From contig CAZNDN010000004.1 of assembly GCA_964571815.1 (NCBI GenBank), forward strand, positions 17,565 to 81,564: a stretch of DNA of 64,000 nt, given 5' to 3'. Each line of letters opens with the position of its first letter. Position 1 is the first letter of the stretch. The translations under genes were made by a program, and so were the position numbers. Positions 52,899 to 62,497 of this stretch are shown piece by piece. The notes under the pieces are model-generated. The model was not told the origin of the DNA and made no database searches. It worked only from the letters and a program-made list of their open reading frames with translations. Origin of the DNA: CAZNDN01 sp964571815 (GTDB lineage: Bacteria; Fibrobacterota; Chitinivibrionia; Chitinivibrionales; WJKA01).

Positions 52899-54317
52899 CT
52901 ACCGGGAGAGATCACGGGCGTAGGAGACAAAGGTGCCGGCCCGTTTCAGCAGGCGCCAGTAGCTGTGCGGTGATTGCCAGAGCATTGCGGCGTACACGCC
53001 CCTCATGCTCCGTCGCCGATAGAAATCCCGGATGAACCGAACGCGTTCGCGGGCAAGCCATTCCGCCGAGTCGATCCCACGGGGCACGAACACGAAATGC
53101 TCGCAATCCATCTTGTCCCAGTCGTTGTCCATGATACCCAGTTCATCGATACGACTGGTGATGGGGGCACCGGGAAACGGGGTAAAAGCGGTAACGTTGA
53201 TGTCTTTGAGCGGCAAGCCGAGCGCGAGTTTGCGGCTCGCCTCGATTGATTCCGGTGTTTCACCGGGGAAGCCCATCATGAAGAGCCCCTTCACCCACAG
53301 TCCTTCCCGGTGCAGCAGTTCCACGTCCCTGGTGATCGTCTCCACCGTGATGCCGGATTTGTGACGATCCAGCATTCGCTGATCACCCGACTCGATCCCC
53401 ACGTTGACCATCCAGCATCCCGCCGATTTCAGTTCGCGGGTCAGGTCGCGGTCGATGTGACCGCCCCGCACAATGCAGTTGAAGGTCATCCGCAGCGAAC
53501 TCCGTCGAACAAGCTCGCACAATCGGGCCACCCGTCGGCGGCTCAACGTGAACAGGTCATCGTAGAAATACACGTGCCGCACGTTGAAATCCCTTTGGAG
53601 CCACCGCAAAAGCTCAAAGGTGTATTCGGGTGAATTGTACCTGAAACCCTTTCCGAAGACCGATCGGTCGCAGAAGGAGCAGCGGTAGACGCAGCCTCGC
53701 GACGAAACAACCGTGGCGCCCGGTCGGCGGGGATAGCCGAAAATCGGAAGGTTATACCCTCCGGGAAACGAGGGAAGAAGGTCGTAGGCCGGAAAGGGCA
53801 GGTCGTCGGGCGGGATTCCCGCGGATTGTTCCGGCCCGGAGAGAATGTTCGTGCCGTCACGATACCAGAGTCCCTTGATGCCGGCGGGATCCTCACCTCC
53901 GGCCAGGGCCTTCATGGCCGGTTCTCCCTCCCCGGCGACCACGTAGTCGATCTCGGGGACCGCGCGGAGAATGCGGTCCTTTCCCCAGGAGGCATGGACA
54001 CCCCCGAACACGGTCCGGGCATCACGGGCCCTGGTTCTGACCCGGGAGCAGAGATCGCAGGCATCGTTGAACCCGCTTGTCGTAGCGGTGAATCCCACGA
54101 TGTCGGGCCGGAGGGCCGCAATCCGCTCCGCGACAACGTCGTTGGGAAGATGCCATTTGAGAGCGGCATCCACGACGAACACTTCGTGCCCCTCGTTACG
54201 GAGCACCCCCGCGATCGAGGCGATTCCCAGCGGGGGAAGCACGCAGGCAAGGGAATGGACATCCTTGCCTCCCGATGCAAGCTTTCGACCGCGAGGTTGA
54301 ACCAGCACCACCCGCAT
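52899..54317 (-). CDS. B12-binding-domain radical SAM protein
   Basis: The 472-residue protein has a cobalamin-binding Rossmann domain (1-150, with LPPLGIASIAGVLRNEGHEV and VAGEGEPAMKALAGG) and a radical SAM domain (about 200-420) with the cluster motif CVYRCSFC (C209, C213, C216). The architecture is typical of class B methylases and of enzymes in lipid or natural-product synthesis. The specific reaction is unknown. ATG 54317 has GGAGGAGGA 7 nt upstream. It stands alone. Confidence 0.85.
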   Translation of the reverse strand: MRVVLVQPRGRKLASGGKDVHSLACVLPPLGIASIAGVLRNEGHEVFVVDAALKWHLPNDVVAERIAALRPDIVGFTATTSGFNDACDLCSRVRTRARDARTVFGGVHASWGKDRILRAVPEIDYVVAGEGEPAMKALAGGEDPAGIKGLWYRDGTNILSGPEQSAGIPPDDLPFPAYDLLPSFPGGYNLPIFGYPRRPGATVVSSRGCVYRCSFCDRSVFGKGFRYNSPEYTFELLRWLQRDFNVRHVYFYDDLFTLSRRRVARLCELVRRSSLRMTFNCIVRGGHIDRDLTRELKSAGCWMVNVGIESGDQRMLDRHKSGITVETITRDVELLHREGLWVKGLFMMGFPGETPESIEASRKLALGLPLKDINVTAFTPFPGAPITSRIDELGIMDNDWDKMDCEHFVFVPRGIDSAEWLARERVRFIRDFYRRRSMRGVYAAMLWQSPHSYWRLLKRAGTFVSYARDLSR

Positions 54318-54616
54318 GCTACGTTCCTCCTCCGGCTGCCGTTGTTCCCTGCGCCGAAGCGTTTTTTCCGTGCCGGTCACCGGCACTCCGCATCCCCCAC
54401 CCCTTCATCGTCTCCTGCCTTCCGGAACCACCACACGAGAGGTTCATGGGGTGAAAATACATGCCCAACGCCTTCGGCATCACGACAGAGGCGGCCGGGG
54501 CGGGCTTCCCCCAACCCTTTGGGGCGGAAAGAGCCGTGGCCCATTTACTAAATTAACGTGTCTGCGCGTAGTCGTGGGGTACGGGACGCCAACGGCACAG
54601 CGGCCGGGAGACCGCA
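54318..54616. other. Divergent intergenic region
   Basis: 299 nt between the radical SAM and glycosyltransferase genes, with an A+T-rich patch near 54545-54558. I see no convincing promoter boxes or repeats. Confidence 0.35.
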
Positions 54617-55366
54617 TTGAACAGCGGCAGATTACCGATGAATACAACACCGACGCTCATTATTATTCCAACGTACAACGAGAACGAGAATATCGTTCGG
54701 TTGATTCCGGAGATTCGATCGTTCGTGCCGCACACGGAGATTCTGGTGGTGGACGACGGCTCGCCCGATGGAACGTCGAGGAGCGTGAAGGAACTTGCCG
54801 GCACGATGAACGGCATTCACATACTCGACCGGCCTCGTAAGGAAGGCCTGGGTCGGGCGTATGTTGCCGGATTTCGCTGGGCTCTGGAACGGGAGTATGA
54901 GTACGTTTTCGAAATGGATGCCGACTTCTCTCACAACCCATCGTACCTGCCTGACTTTCTGGAGGCGATCCGTGACGCTGATCTGGTGATCGGTTCCCGG
55001 TACAAAAATGGCGTCAATGTGATCAACTGGCCGATGTACCGGCTTCTGCTGAGCTACTGTGCCAACATGGTGTTCACCCGGATCATTACCGGTCTGCCTC
55101 TCACCGACAGCACGGGGGGATTCAAGTGTTTCCGCCGGAGCGTCCTTGAGGCCGTAAATCTCGACAAAATCAGCTCCTCGGGCTATTCCTTCCAGATCGA
55201 AGTCAATTACCTTGCCTGGAAGAAGGGGTTTCGAGTGAGGGAAATACCGATCGTGTTCACCGACAGGACGCGAGGGGAGTCCAAGATGTCCACGAAGATC
55301 ATTCGCGAGGCACTGCTGCTTCTGTGGCGGCTTCGCATTTCATCCTTTTTTCGGGGGACCAGGTAA
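54617..55366 (+). CDS. Polyprenyl-phosphate mannosyltransferase-like GT2
   Basis: GT2 enzyme of 249 residues resembling dolichol-phosphate mannose synthase (Dpm1 catalytic type): IIIPTYNENENIVRLI, VVDDGSPDGT, the DxD region EMDADFSHNP, and EIPIVFTDRTRGESKMS near the end. No membrane domain is attached. The start is ambiguous. TTG 54617 has GGGAG 6 nt upstream, while ATG 54638 has no ribosome site, so I prefer TTG. The next glycosyltransferase begins at the base after its stop. Confidence 0.85.
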   Translation: MNSGRLPMNTTPTLIIIPTYNENENIVRLIPEIRSFVPHTEILVVDDGSPDGTSRSVKELAGTMNGIHILDRPRKEGLGRAYVAGFRWALEREYEYVFEMDADFSHNPSYLPDFLEAIRDADLVIGSRYKNGVNVINWPMYRLLLSYCANMVFTRIITGLPLTDSTGGFKCFRRSVLEAVNLDKISSSGYSFQIEVNYLAWKKGFRVREIPIVFTDRTRGESKMSTKIIREALLLLWRLRISSFFRGTR

Positions 55367-56998
55367 GTGCCGGAGCACACCGAGCAGCCGATCCTCGTCT
55401 CTATCGTGATAGTCAACTACCGGGTGCCCACGTACCTGTATCAGGCGCTGTGCTCGCTGCGTCACGCCGATTACTACGACCAGTGCGAGGTCATCATCGT
55501 CGATAATGCCTCCGAGGACAATTCGCGCGAGATGATCACGCCCGATTTCCCCGAAGTGCAATGGATTCAGCTCAAGAGCAACGTCGGCTTCGGCAAGGGC
55601 TGCAACGTGGGGGCGCGCCATGCGCGCGGCACGTACCTGCTGCTGCTGAACCCCGACACGGTGGTATCGAAAAACACGCTCCGCGAGAGTGTCGAGCTAT
55701 TGGAGGACCGGGCCGATATCGGCCTCATGGGGCCCAGGATTCTCAATCCCGACGGATCGCTGCAGGAGAGCTGTCGCCGGGGATTCCCCACCCCGGCCGT
55801 TGCCTTTTTCAGGTTTTCCGGCCTGACACGGCTCTTTCCCAGGAGCAAGCTGTTCGGCCGGTACAATCTCACCTACATGGACCCGTCGGAGCCCGCGGAA
55901 GTCGACGCCGTTTCGGGGTCGTACATGTTCCTTCACCTGAAGCTTTTCCGCCAACTGGGCGGTTTCGACCAGCGGTTTTTCATGTACGGGGAAGACCTGG
56001 ACCTCTGCGCGCGGGTCAAGGAACAAGGACTCAAGGTGTGGTACCTCCCCCGGACCCAGATCGTGCATTTCAAGGGCAAGAGTTCCCCCAAACGTCCCCT
56101 TCGTACGCGAGGCGCCTTCTATCAGGCGATGATGCTTTTCTCAAAGAAGTATCGACATACCTACGGTACCTTCTTCCCTTCGTTTCTCATTCATGCCGGC
56201 ACCCTGCTTCTTGCGGTTTGCGGTTTGAGTGCCAACCTGGTGAAAGCATTCACGGCCTGCTTCATCGACCTGCTCGTGGTCAACTTCGTTGTTTTTGCCG
56301 GTCTCACCGTACGGTTCATGGTTCTCGGCGAGCCGGGGCCGTACTACGGCGGCGATGTGAAGACTATCGTATTGATGCATTGGCTTGTTTCAATGTGCTA
56401 TCTCTGGGTCCTTGCCTACCACGGCGTGTACTCGCGGGAGCGCTATTCGCCGCGTACCACGCTTTTCGCCGGATTCAGCGCCTCGGTCATCTTCATGGCC
56501 TTCGTCTTCTTCTTCAAGTCCATGGCTTTTTCCCGGATTGCGCTCGGCATCTCGGCAATCGTCATTACCTTCCTGCTCGCGGGATGGCGGATTCTGCTGC
56601 CCAGGATCGTATCCCGGATGAAACGTCTGATATTCAGCACCGGCGACGTGGTGATTATGGGGAAGGGACAGATTGCGGCTCAGTTGATCGAAAACGTGGA
56701 AGCCGACCAGACCGCGCGCATCAAAGGAGTGATCTGGCCGGTCGACCAGCGGCCTCCGGGCCAGTTCAAGGGGTATCCCGTGCTGGGCACGCTCGAAGAT
56801 ATGCCGCGGGTGCTGGAAAACGAACACGTGGATCTGCTGCTGATTGCCACCGCGGAGCCGTGGTATTCCTTTGTGATCGAAGGCCTTTCTTCGTCGAATA
56901 TCAAGAAACTGACCATTCGGTGGGTCCCTCACAAGCTCCTCGACGAAAACTGTAACGAGATCCCGGAACTCGTGCCGCTTCACGATTTCACGGTGTAG
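55367..56998 (+). CDS. GT2 glycosyltransferase fused to a polyprenyl-phosphate sugar transferase N-terminal region
   Basis: The 543-residue protein has two parts. Residues 1-270 are a rhamnosyltransferase-type GT2 domain (VSIVIVNYRVPTYL, VDNASEDNS, LLLNPDTVVS, FMYGEDLDLCARV). Residues about 275-415 hold four to five membrane helices. Residues about 425-530 are a Rossmann/CoA-binding-like domain (DVVIMGKGQIAAQLIENV, GYPVLGTLEDMP). The second part matches the N-terminal half of WcaJ/WbaP-type enzymes, but their catalytic C-terminal domain is missing. GTG 55367 directly follows the stop of the GT2 gene before it. Confidence 0.78.
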   Translation: MPEHTEQPILVSIVIVNYRVPTYLYQALCSLRHADYYDQCEVIIVDNASEDNSREMITPDFPEVQWIQLKSNVGFGKGCNVGARHARGTYLLLLNPDTVVSKNTLRESVELLEDRADIGLMGPRILNPDGSLQESCRRGFPTPAVAFFRFSGLTRLFPRSKLFGRYNLTYMDPSEPAEVDAVSGSYMFLHLKLFRQLGGFDQRFFMYGEDLDLCARVKEQGLKVWYLPRTQIVHFKGKSSPKRPLRTRGAFYQAMMLFSKKYRHTYGTFFPSFLIHAGTLLLAVCGLSANLVKAFTACFIDLLVVNFVVFAGLTVRFMVLGEPGPYYGGDVKTIVLMHWLVSMCYLWVLAYHGVYSRERYSPRTTLFAGFSASVIFMAFVFFFKSMAFSRIALGISAIVITFLLAGWRILLPRIVSRMKRLIFSTGDVVIMGKGQIAAQLIENVEADQTARIKGVIWPVDQRPPGQFKGYPVLGTLEDMPRVLENEHVDLLLIATAEPWYSFVIEGLSSSNIKKLTIRWVPHKLLDENCNEIPELVPLHDFTV

Positions 56999-57083
56999 CG
57001 GCGCTTCCTCTTCTCCGGTATCCCCGACACACTACCACCCGTCGGGCATAACCACTCGGAGAAGCCGAATGGAGTCGGGAGGA

Positions 57084-57620
57084 TCATTGCTCCGGGGGCG
57101 CTGCTTCGGTCCTGCCCGGCACCTGGAGGTAGGTCCGATAGACGAGATCGTCGAAGCAGACGATGGTGACCATTTCCACCGTGGTGTTGCGCGAGAGGAA
57201 CGCGCGAATCTCTTCGACGGCAATCCCGGCCGCCCGTGAGACGGGGAATCGATAGGCCCCGGTGCTGATTGAGGGGAACGCTATGGTATGCAGCGAATTG
57301 CACGCGGCCAGTTGAAGCGAATTCCGGTAACATTTCGCCAGCAACTCGTCTTCGCCCCTGCCCCCGCCTCCCCAGACCGGCCCGACCGTATGTATCACGT
57401 ATCGAGCCCGCAGATTGTAGCCTCCGGTTATGCGGGCCTCACCGGTGGGACAGCCGCCGAGCGCTTTGCACTCATGCAGCAGCCGGGGACCGGCGGCACG
57501 ATGAATGGCCCCGTCAACACCCCCTCCTCCACGGAGGGACGTGTTGGCGGCATTCACTATTGCATCACCCTCAAACGAGGTAATGTCCCCCTTGATCACG
57601 CTGATTCGATCGTCCGCCAT
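57084..57620 (-). CDS. Macro-domain (ADP-ribose hydrolase-like) protein
   Basis: Protein of 178 residues that consists of one macro domain of the YmdB/MacroD type. It has the ADP-ribose-binding stretch GDAIVNAANTSLRGGGGVDG, RYVIHTVGPVWGGG and ISTGAYRFP. This type usually removes O-acetyl- or protein-linked ADP-ribose. GGAGG lies 6 nt before ATG 57620. It follows the tRNA pair on the same strand, 72 nt after tRNA-Cys. Confidence 0.88.
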   Translation of the reverse strand: MADDRISVIKGDITSFEGDAIVNAANTSLRGGGGVDGAIHRAAGPRLLHECKALGGCPTGEARITGGYNLRARYVIHTVGPVWGGGGRGEDELLAKCYRNSLQLAACNSLHTIAFPSISTGAYRFPVSRAAGIAVEEIRAFLSRNTTVEMVTIVCFDDLVYRTYLQVPGRTEAAPPEQ

Positions 57621-57692
57621 AGCACACCTCCACGCCGCGGGCAGCACGGCAGAAGACACCGTCACGAGAAAATTCACTGGGAAATGAAATGG

Positions 57693-57764
<72 letters not shown>

Positions 57765-57808
57765 TCGAAACCGTGGGTACACCGGAAGGCTGGACGCGAG
57801 AAGAATGG

Positions 57809-57881
57809 AGCGAGAGACGGGACTCGAACCCGCGACAACCACCTTGGCAAGGTGGAGCTCTACCAACTGAGCTACTCTCGC
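57809..57881 (-). tRNA. tRNA-Gly (GCC)
   Basis: 73 nt. Acceptor GCGAGAG/CTCTCGC, discriminator T, anticodon loop CTTGCCAAG with GCC, and T-arm with GGTTCGAGTCC. It precedes tRNA-Cys by 44 nt on the same strand, so the two are probably one transcript. CCA is not encoded. Confidence 0.95.
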
Positions 57882-57899
57882 GCCTCGCAACAAGAATAA

Positions 57900-57929
57900 A
57901 AAATACTTCTTTGGCCCAATAGCGGTCAA
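57900..57929 (-). promoter_or_regulatory. Promoter of the tRNA-Gly-tRNA-Cys transcript
   Basis: TTGACC (57929-57924), 18-nt spacer and TATTTT (57905-57900), ending 18 nt before the tRNA-Gly 5' end. Confidence 0.65.
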
Positions 57930-58030
57930 GAGATTGCCGTCTTCTCCCCCCGCTCCCCTGCAACTCCCTCCCCTTTGGGACAGCCTCCCGACAACGCCGG
58001 CAGGCACGGAAGGAGTCGAACGGGCCGACC

Positions 58031-58306
58031 TCAATCGGGGTTCCACGCCTGTGCCGTGCTCATCATGACCGCCACCAGTCCCATCATGAACAGCGAAAGC
58101 GTAATCTGCTCCCGGTAGTTGTAATCACGTTTGACGACTTTCAGTTTGTCCCTCTTCGCCTCCCGCACCGAGTCGGGTGCCGCCGAAGTATCCGAAAAAG
58201 TTTCCAAAGCAACGCTGTCGGATCCTGGAAAAAAGGGGGATTGTCCCCGCACGTCCGGCGGCAGAGCAAACAGGACACAGAGAATACTACCCAGCATCAG
58301 TTTCAT
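58031..58306 (-). CDS. Small exported/membrane protein coupled to gatB
   Basis: I do not recognise this 91-residue protein. It has a signal-like N-terminus (KLMLGSILCVLFALP), a charged middle (REAKRDKLKVVKRDYNYREQ) and a C-terminal membrane helix (ITLSLFMMGLVAVMMSTAQA). Its ATG overlaps the gatB stop (ATGA, 58303-58306), which supports it being a real gene. Confidence 0.6.
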   Translation of the reverse strand: MKLMLGSILCVLFALPPDVRGQSPFFPGSDSVALETFSDTSAAPDSVREAKRDKLKVVKRDYNYREQITLSLFMMGLVAVMMSTAQAWNPD

Positions 58307-59727
58307 GCAAGCAACTCGCCGAGAAGGTTGTTGACTTCGCGCGGATTTGCCTTGCCCCCGGTCGCTTTCATGACCTGCCCTACAAAATACCCGCGGAGCT
58401 TCTTCTCCCCCTCCTTGAATCGCCGAACCTCGTCGGGGCTCTCCCGCAGCACGTTCTCCACTTCGGCTCTGAGTGCCGAAGAATCGGAGATCTGCCTCAA
58501 GCCCAGTTCTTCGACCACCGCGGTCGGGTCCGCGTCCTTCTCTTCAACGACGGGAAGCACGCGCTTGGCGGCCTGAGCCGAAATCTCACCCGCGTCGACC
58601 ATCGCAAGCAGCGCCGCGAGCCGCGAAGGGGTGAGGTTCAGCTCGCCGACCGGTTTCCCGGCCTCCTTTGCCAGCCGAAGCACTTCACCCATGACCCAGG
58701 TGGCGGCGCCCCGGGCATTGGCATAGTCCACCAGGACAGCTTCGAAATAGTCCGCCACCTCCCGGCTGTCGGTAAGAACCGCCGCATGATCCCCAACCAG
58801 GCCCAGAGTCTCGATCATCCGCTGCTTCCGCACCGCCGGCAACTCGGGCATGCCGGCGCCGATTTCCTCAACCCGGGCTTCGTCCACCACCAGCGGGACA
58901 AGATCGGGCTCCGGAAAATAGCGGTAGTCATGGGCGCTTTCTTTGGTGCGCATCAGGGTCGTCCTGCTTTGCGCAGCATCCCACAGGTACGTTTCCTGCT
59001 CCACGGTTCCGCCCGCCTCCAGCACTCTTCGCTGTCTTCCTATCTCGTAGGCAAGCCCCTTCTCGACACCCCGGAATGAATTCATGTTCTTCAGTTCCGT
59101 CCTGGTCCCGAATGCCTCCCGTCCGCGCGGCCGCAGGGAGATGTTGGCGTCGCACCGAAGACTCCCTTCTTCCATGTTGCAATCGCAGATGCCCAGGTAC
59201 TGCAGAATCTGCTTCAGCGACACCAGGTAGGCATACGCCTCCGCGGCGGAACGAAGGTCGGGTTCGGTTACAATCTCAATCAGCGGCGTCCCGCATCGGT
59301 TTACATCGAACAGGGAAACATCGCCCTGGTCGTGAATCAGCTTGCCCGCGTCCTCCTCCAGATGAATTCTGGTGATGCCGATCATCTTCGTTGCCCCGTC
59401 AACCTCGACGGGCACCGACCCGTGCTCGCACAACGGCATGTCATACTGCGAGATCTGATATCCCTTGGGCAGATCGGGGTAGAAGTAGTTTTTGCGGGCG
59501 AATATTGACTTGCTGGATATCGTGCAATTGACGGCCAGGCCCATGAGGATCGCCATATCCACGGCCCGCCTGTTCAATACCGGCAGTGCACCGGGAAGCC
59601 CCAGGCACACCGGACAACCGTTCGCGTTGGGCTCGTCGCCGAACGACGACCGGCACGAACAGAAAATCTTCGACTCCGTGCGCAACTGCGCGTGAACTTC
59701 GAGTCCGATTACCGCTTCATACTCCAC
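58303..59727 (-). CDS. gatB: Aspartyl/glutamyl-tRNA amidotransferase subunit B
   Basis: Kinase and tRNA-binding subunit of GatCAB, which converts Glu-tRNA-Gln or Asp-tRNA-Asn to the amide form. The 474 residues include EAVIGLEVHAQLRTESKIFC, zinc-type cysteines in CSCRSSFGDEPNANGCPVC, and the C-terminal YqeY-like helical domain with SSALRAEVENVL and GKANPREVNNLLGELL. It is complete. gatA and gatC are not in the window. Confidence 0.96.
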   Translation of the reverse strand: MEYEAVIGLEVHAQLRTESKIFCSCRSSFGDEPNANGCPVCLGLPGALPVLNRRAVDMAILMGLAVNCTISSKSIFARKNYFYPDLPKGYQISQYDMPLCEHGSVPVEVDGATKMIGITRIHLEEDAGKLIHDQGDVSLFDVNRCGTPLIEIVTEPDLRSAAEAYAYLVSLKQILQYLGICDCNMEEGSLRCDANISLRPRGREAFGTRTELKNMNSFRGVEKGLAYEIGRQRRVLEAGGTVEQETYLWDAAQSRTTLMRTKESAHDYRYFPEPDLVPLVVDEARVEEIGAGMPELPAVRKQRMIETLGLVGDHAAVLTDSREVADYFEAVLVDYANARGAATWVMGEVLRLAKEAGKPVGELNLTPSRLAALLAMVDAGEISAQAAKRVLPVVEEKDADPTAVVEELGLRQISDSSALRAEVENVLRESPDEVRRFKEGEKKLRGYFVGQVMKATGGKANPREVNNLLGELLA

Positions 59728-59767
59728 GTGTCACCCCTTCTTCCCGCGCGTGTTCCCGCGTCACCCG

Positions 59768-60502
59768 TCAATGCTCCCCGCCGCCGCAATTCACAACCCG
59801 GTAGGATATGCCCCTCCGTCGAAGCCGCCCCGCACCAAACCGCCGTGCCCGCTCTTCGGAAGAAAACGAACCGATACGTACACGGTAGAAGGTCCGGCCC
59901 CTCACCCGCGCATCTTCGATGCGAATGTCGGGGAACTGCGACTGAAAATCCTCCATGAGTCGCCGGGCGTTTTTCCGTGCGGCAAACGAGCCGAGCTGAA
60001 TACAGTATCCCCCCTCCGATCGATCCGGCGTAATCGTTCCCGCCGGGGGCGAATCATTCTCGTTTCCCTGCCCGCCGGCCCGTGCCAGGGCCAACGCTCG
60101 CAGGTCTTCGTACCGCCGAATACGATGAAGCGTGGCGGCACGCTCATAGGACTCGGCAGCCTGCTCGAAATCGCCGTCACTGTAATACGCGCCTCCCAGC
60201 GCCGCGTGAGCCTCGGCCCGCATCGCGGAAGGCGTGCTCCTGTCGACGGCAATTTTGTAGTACGCTTCCCGTGCCTTTCCGGCATCGACAATCAACCGGG
60301 CGCGAGCAAGGAGCAGCCCCGGCTCGCGCGGACTCCCGACCAGCGCACTGTCAAGGACTTCCCGTGCCCTTCCGTACGCCCCCCGCTGCCGCAACATCCC
60401 GGCCGAATTCAACGCCGCACCCGCTTCACCGCAGACGGCCGCGGCTCGTATCAGGCTCAGTGTGACCACGGCAAGGACGGTACTACTCGGAACGCGGCTC
60501 AT
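59768..60502 (-). CDS. Exported TPR and SPOR domain protein
   Basis: The 244-residue protein has a signal peptide (TVLAVVTLSLIRAAAVCG), TPR-like helices (about 35-150, LGGAYYSDGDFEQAAESYERA) and a C-terminal SPOR domain (about 165-240, YCIQLGSFAARKNARRL ... FYRVRIGSF). SPOR domains bind denuded septal peptidoglycan, so a division-linked envelope role is likely. ATG 60502 sits next to GAGGAGGAG and overlaps the end of the LapA-like gene by 20 nt. Confidence 0.75.
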   Translation of the reverse strand: MSRVPSSTVLAVVTLSLIRAAAVCGEAGAALNSAGMLRQRGAYGRAREVLDSALVGSPREPGLLLARARLIVDAGKAREAYYKIAVDRSTPSAMRAEAHAALGGAYYSDGDFEQAAESYERAATLHRIRRYEDLRALALARAGGQGNENDSPPAGTITPDRSEGGYCIQLGSFAARKNARRLMEDFQSQFPDIRIEDARVRGRTFYRVRIGSFSSEERARRFGAGRLRRRGISYRVVNCGGGEH

Positions 60503-60977
60503 GCTCCTCCTCACCTTCATCGGCGGCCGGGCCTCCAGCCGGCTCTTCATCTTCATCGTCGTCCAGAGAGGCCTCCACCTGTTCCCCCCCCGCTTCTTCC
60601 CGCGGCTGCCTGTCAAGCGACCGGTCGTCGCCGCGCTTCAACAGGGAAGGCCCGGACGGTTCCTGTTCCCGCGCCGCCATGTGATCGTGCTCCATAGCGC
60701 GCAGGCGGCCCTCAAGCTCTTTGATTCTCTTCTTGTGCTTATGAATGCCGGCACTCAGGGCGATATAGTTGACCAGCAGACATGCCAGGCCCAGGAGGAA
60801 TCCCAGACCAAAGGCCCCGGCAACGAAAAGATACACCGGGATCTCCGGTGTCTCGTAGCCCAGGAGCTGGGCGGACGCCAACTGTTTGAATTCATCCTGA
60901 ATGAACGTGAAGATGACGATCCAGGCAATTACGAAGGCAACGACAAACACGGTCAGCCACTTCAGCAGGCGCATCAT
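60483..60977 (-). CDS. LapA-like membrane protein with acidic tail
   Basis: The 164-residue protein has two membrane helices (about 5-27 and 46-72, YLFVAGAFGLGFLLGLACLL), a short coiled coil (78-96) and a long acidic tail (ASLDDDEDEE). The layout is that of the LapA/DUF1049 family, tied to lipopolysaccharide assembly in enterobacteria. Its ATG overlaps the miaB stop (ATGA at 60974-60977), and GGGAGGAG lies upstream. Confidence 0.7.
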   Translation of the reverse strand: MMRLLKWLTVFVVAFVIAWIVIFTFIQDEFKQLASAQLLGYETPEIPVYLFVAGAFGLGFLLGLACLLVNYIALSAGIHKHKKRIKELEGRLRAMEHDHMAAREQEPSGPSLLKRGDDRSLDRQPREEAGGEQVEASLDDDEDEEPAGGPAADEGEEEHEPRSE

Positions 60978-62239
60978 GCAGCTCTCCTCCCGACAAGGGT
61001 CATCCCACTGCTCTCATCCACGTGAACCCTTAAAATCGTTCCCGCAAGGTCGTCGCGGCAAGCCACCAGTACTCTTTTGCACCCATAGTCGGAGCCCATC
61101 CAGTGTCGATCCCGCCGGCGCTGACGCTCCGTGGCGAGCACCTCCAGTTCCCGACCAACCGCGTCACCGTATTTCTGCTTCGTTATCGACGTCTGTATCG
61201 CAATCAATCGATTCAACCGGCTTCTTTTTTCCTCCCGGCACATATCGTCACGCATCGCAAAGGCGCCGGTGCCCTCTCGCGGCGAGTACGCGAACATGAA
61301 CGCGGTCGTGAACCGGACGCGTTGAAACAGGGAACAGGTCTCCTCGAACTCTTCCCGGCTCTCGGTGGGGAAGCCCACCATCGCATCGGTCGTGATATCG
61401 ACCTCGGGGATACGGCGGCGAAGCATGTCGATCTTTGCAAGGTACGCTTCGCGGTCGTAGCCTCTTTTCATCAGGCCCAGGATGCGGCTCGATCCGGATT
61501 GCACCGGAAGATGCACGTGATTGCAGACCCCGGGAAGATCGGCAATAGTCTCGACCAGTCGATCCGAGAAATCCTTCGGGTGTGAAGTAGTGAACCTGAT
61601 TCGTTTGATCCCGGGAATACCATGCACGCGCTTGAGCAACTCGGCGAAATCCATGCCGTCGCAGCAGTAGGAATTAACATTCTGGCCCAGGAGCGTGACC
61701 TCAACCGTTCCACGTTGCACAAGCTCCCCTATCGTTGTCTCCAGCTCGGCCCACGACACAGAGTGCTCCCGTCCTCGGACATGAGGCACAATACAGTAGG
61801 AGCAGAAGTTGTCGCACCCCCGCATCACGGGCACGAATGCCGATACCGGAGCCGGCGGTCGAGGGGCTTTGTCCCCGGTGATTGCTACCCCCTGGAGATA
61901 GCCGTCGATATCGCCGGCAATGTGTTCCATGGACGGGGCGCCTATTATGGTGTCGATTCCCGGGAACCTCCGGCGCAGCCGCTCCCCCATTCGCTCGGCC
62001 ATGCACCCGATTACCCACAGATGAGAACCCGCCTTCCTGGTGGTGCAGTATTGTTGGATCCGCGCCAAGGCACGGTTTTCGGCCTTTTCCCGCACGCTGC
62101 AGGTGTTGACCACGACCAGATCGGCCTCCCCAGCCGATTCCGCGGGGTGATACCCGCGTGCGGCAAGAAGCTGCTCCAGCCGCGCGGAATCGGCAGCGTT
62201 CATCTGGCATCCGAATGTCTCGATATGAACCGTGGGCAT
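60974..62239 (-). CDS. miaB: tRNA-2-methylthio-N6-dimethylallyladenosine synthase
   Basis: Radical SAM methylthiotransferase for A37 of tRNAs, 421 residues. The N-terminal cluster cysteines lie in ETFGCQMN, NTCSVREKA and IGCMAERMG. The radical SAM cluster is in RGCDNFCSYCIVPHVRG. A TRAM-type RNA-binding domain ends the protein. I place the start at ATG 62239, where the family normally begins, although no good ribosome site precedes it; the upstream ATG at 62299 has GGGGGG nearby and would add 20 residues. Confidence 0.92.
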   Translation of the reverse strand: MPTVHIETFGCQMNAADSARLEQLLAARGYHPAESAGEADLVVVNTCSVREKAENRALARIQQYCTTRKAGSHLWVIGCMAERMGERLRRRFPGIDTIIGAPSMEHIAGDIDGYLQGVAITGDKAPRPPAPVSAFVPVMRGCDNFCSYCIVPHVRGREHSVSWAELETTIGELVQRGTVEVTLLGQNVNSYCCDGMDFAELLKRVHGIPGIKRIRFTTSHPKDFSDRLVETIADLPGVCNHVHLPVQSGSSRILGLMKRGYDREAYLAKIDMLRRRIPEVDITTDAMVGFPTESREEFEETCSLFQRVRFTTAFMFAYSPREGTGAFAMRDDMCREEKRSRLNRLIAIQTSITKQKYGDAVGRELEVLATERQRRRDRHWMGSDYGCKRVLVACRDDLAGTILRVHVDESSGMTLVGRRAA

Positions 62240-62497
62240 GAGATCGTGCAGCAGGGTTATCCGTGGACTCGAAAAACCGAAAGGGGAAAATACATCCATG
62301 TCCCCCCGGAGCCCTCCCCACGACATGGTACCGAACCGGGAAGAAGCCGCACGCGGAAACGTTCCCCGACACCGAAAACTCATCGGCTGCAGTGCGGGAC
62401 TGTCGTGGCGAGCGCACCCGCGGAACCCGGCCGAACACATTCTGAAATCGGGGCTCAAGTCGCCGGGGGAAAATGCCGATACAGACAAGAGGTAATT

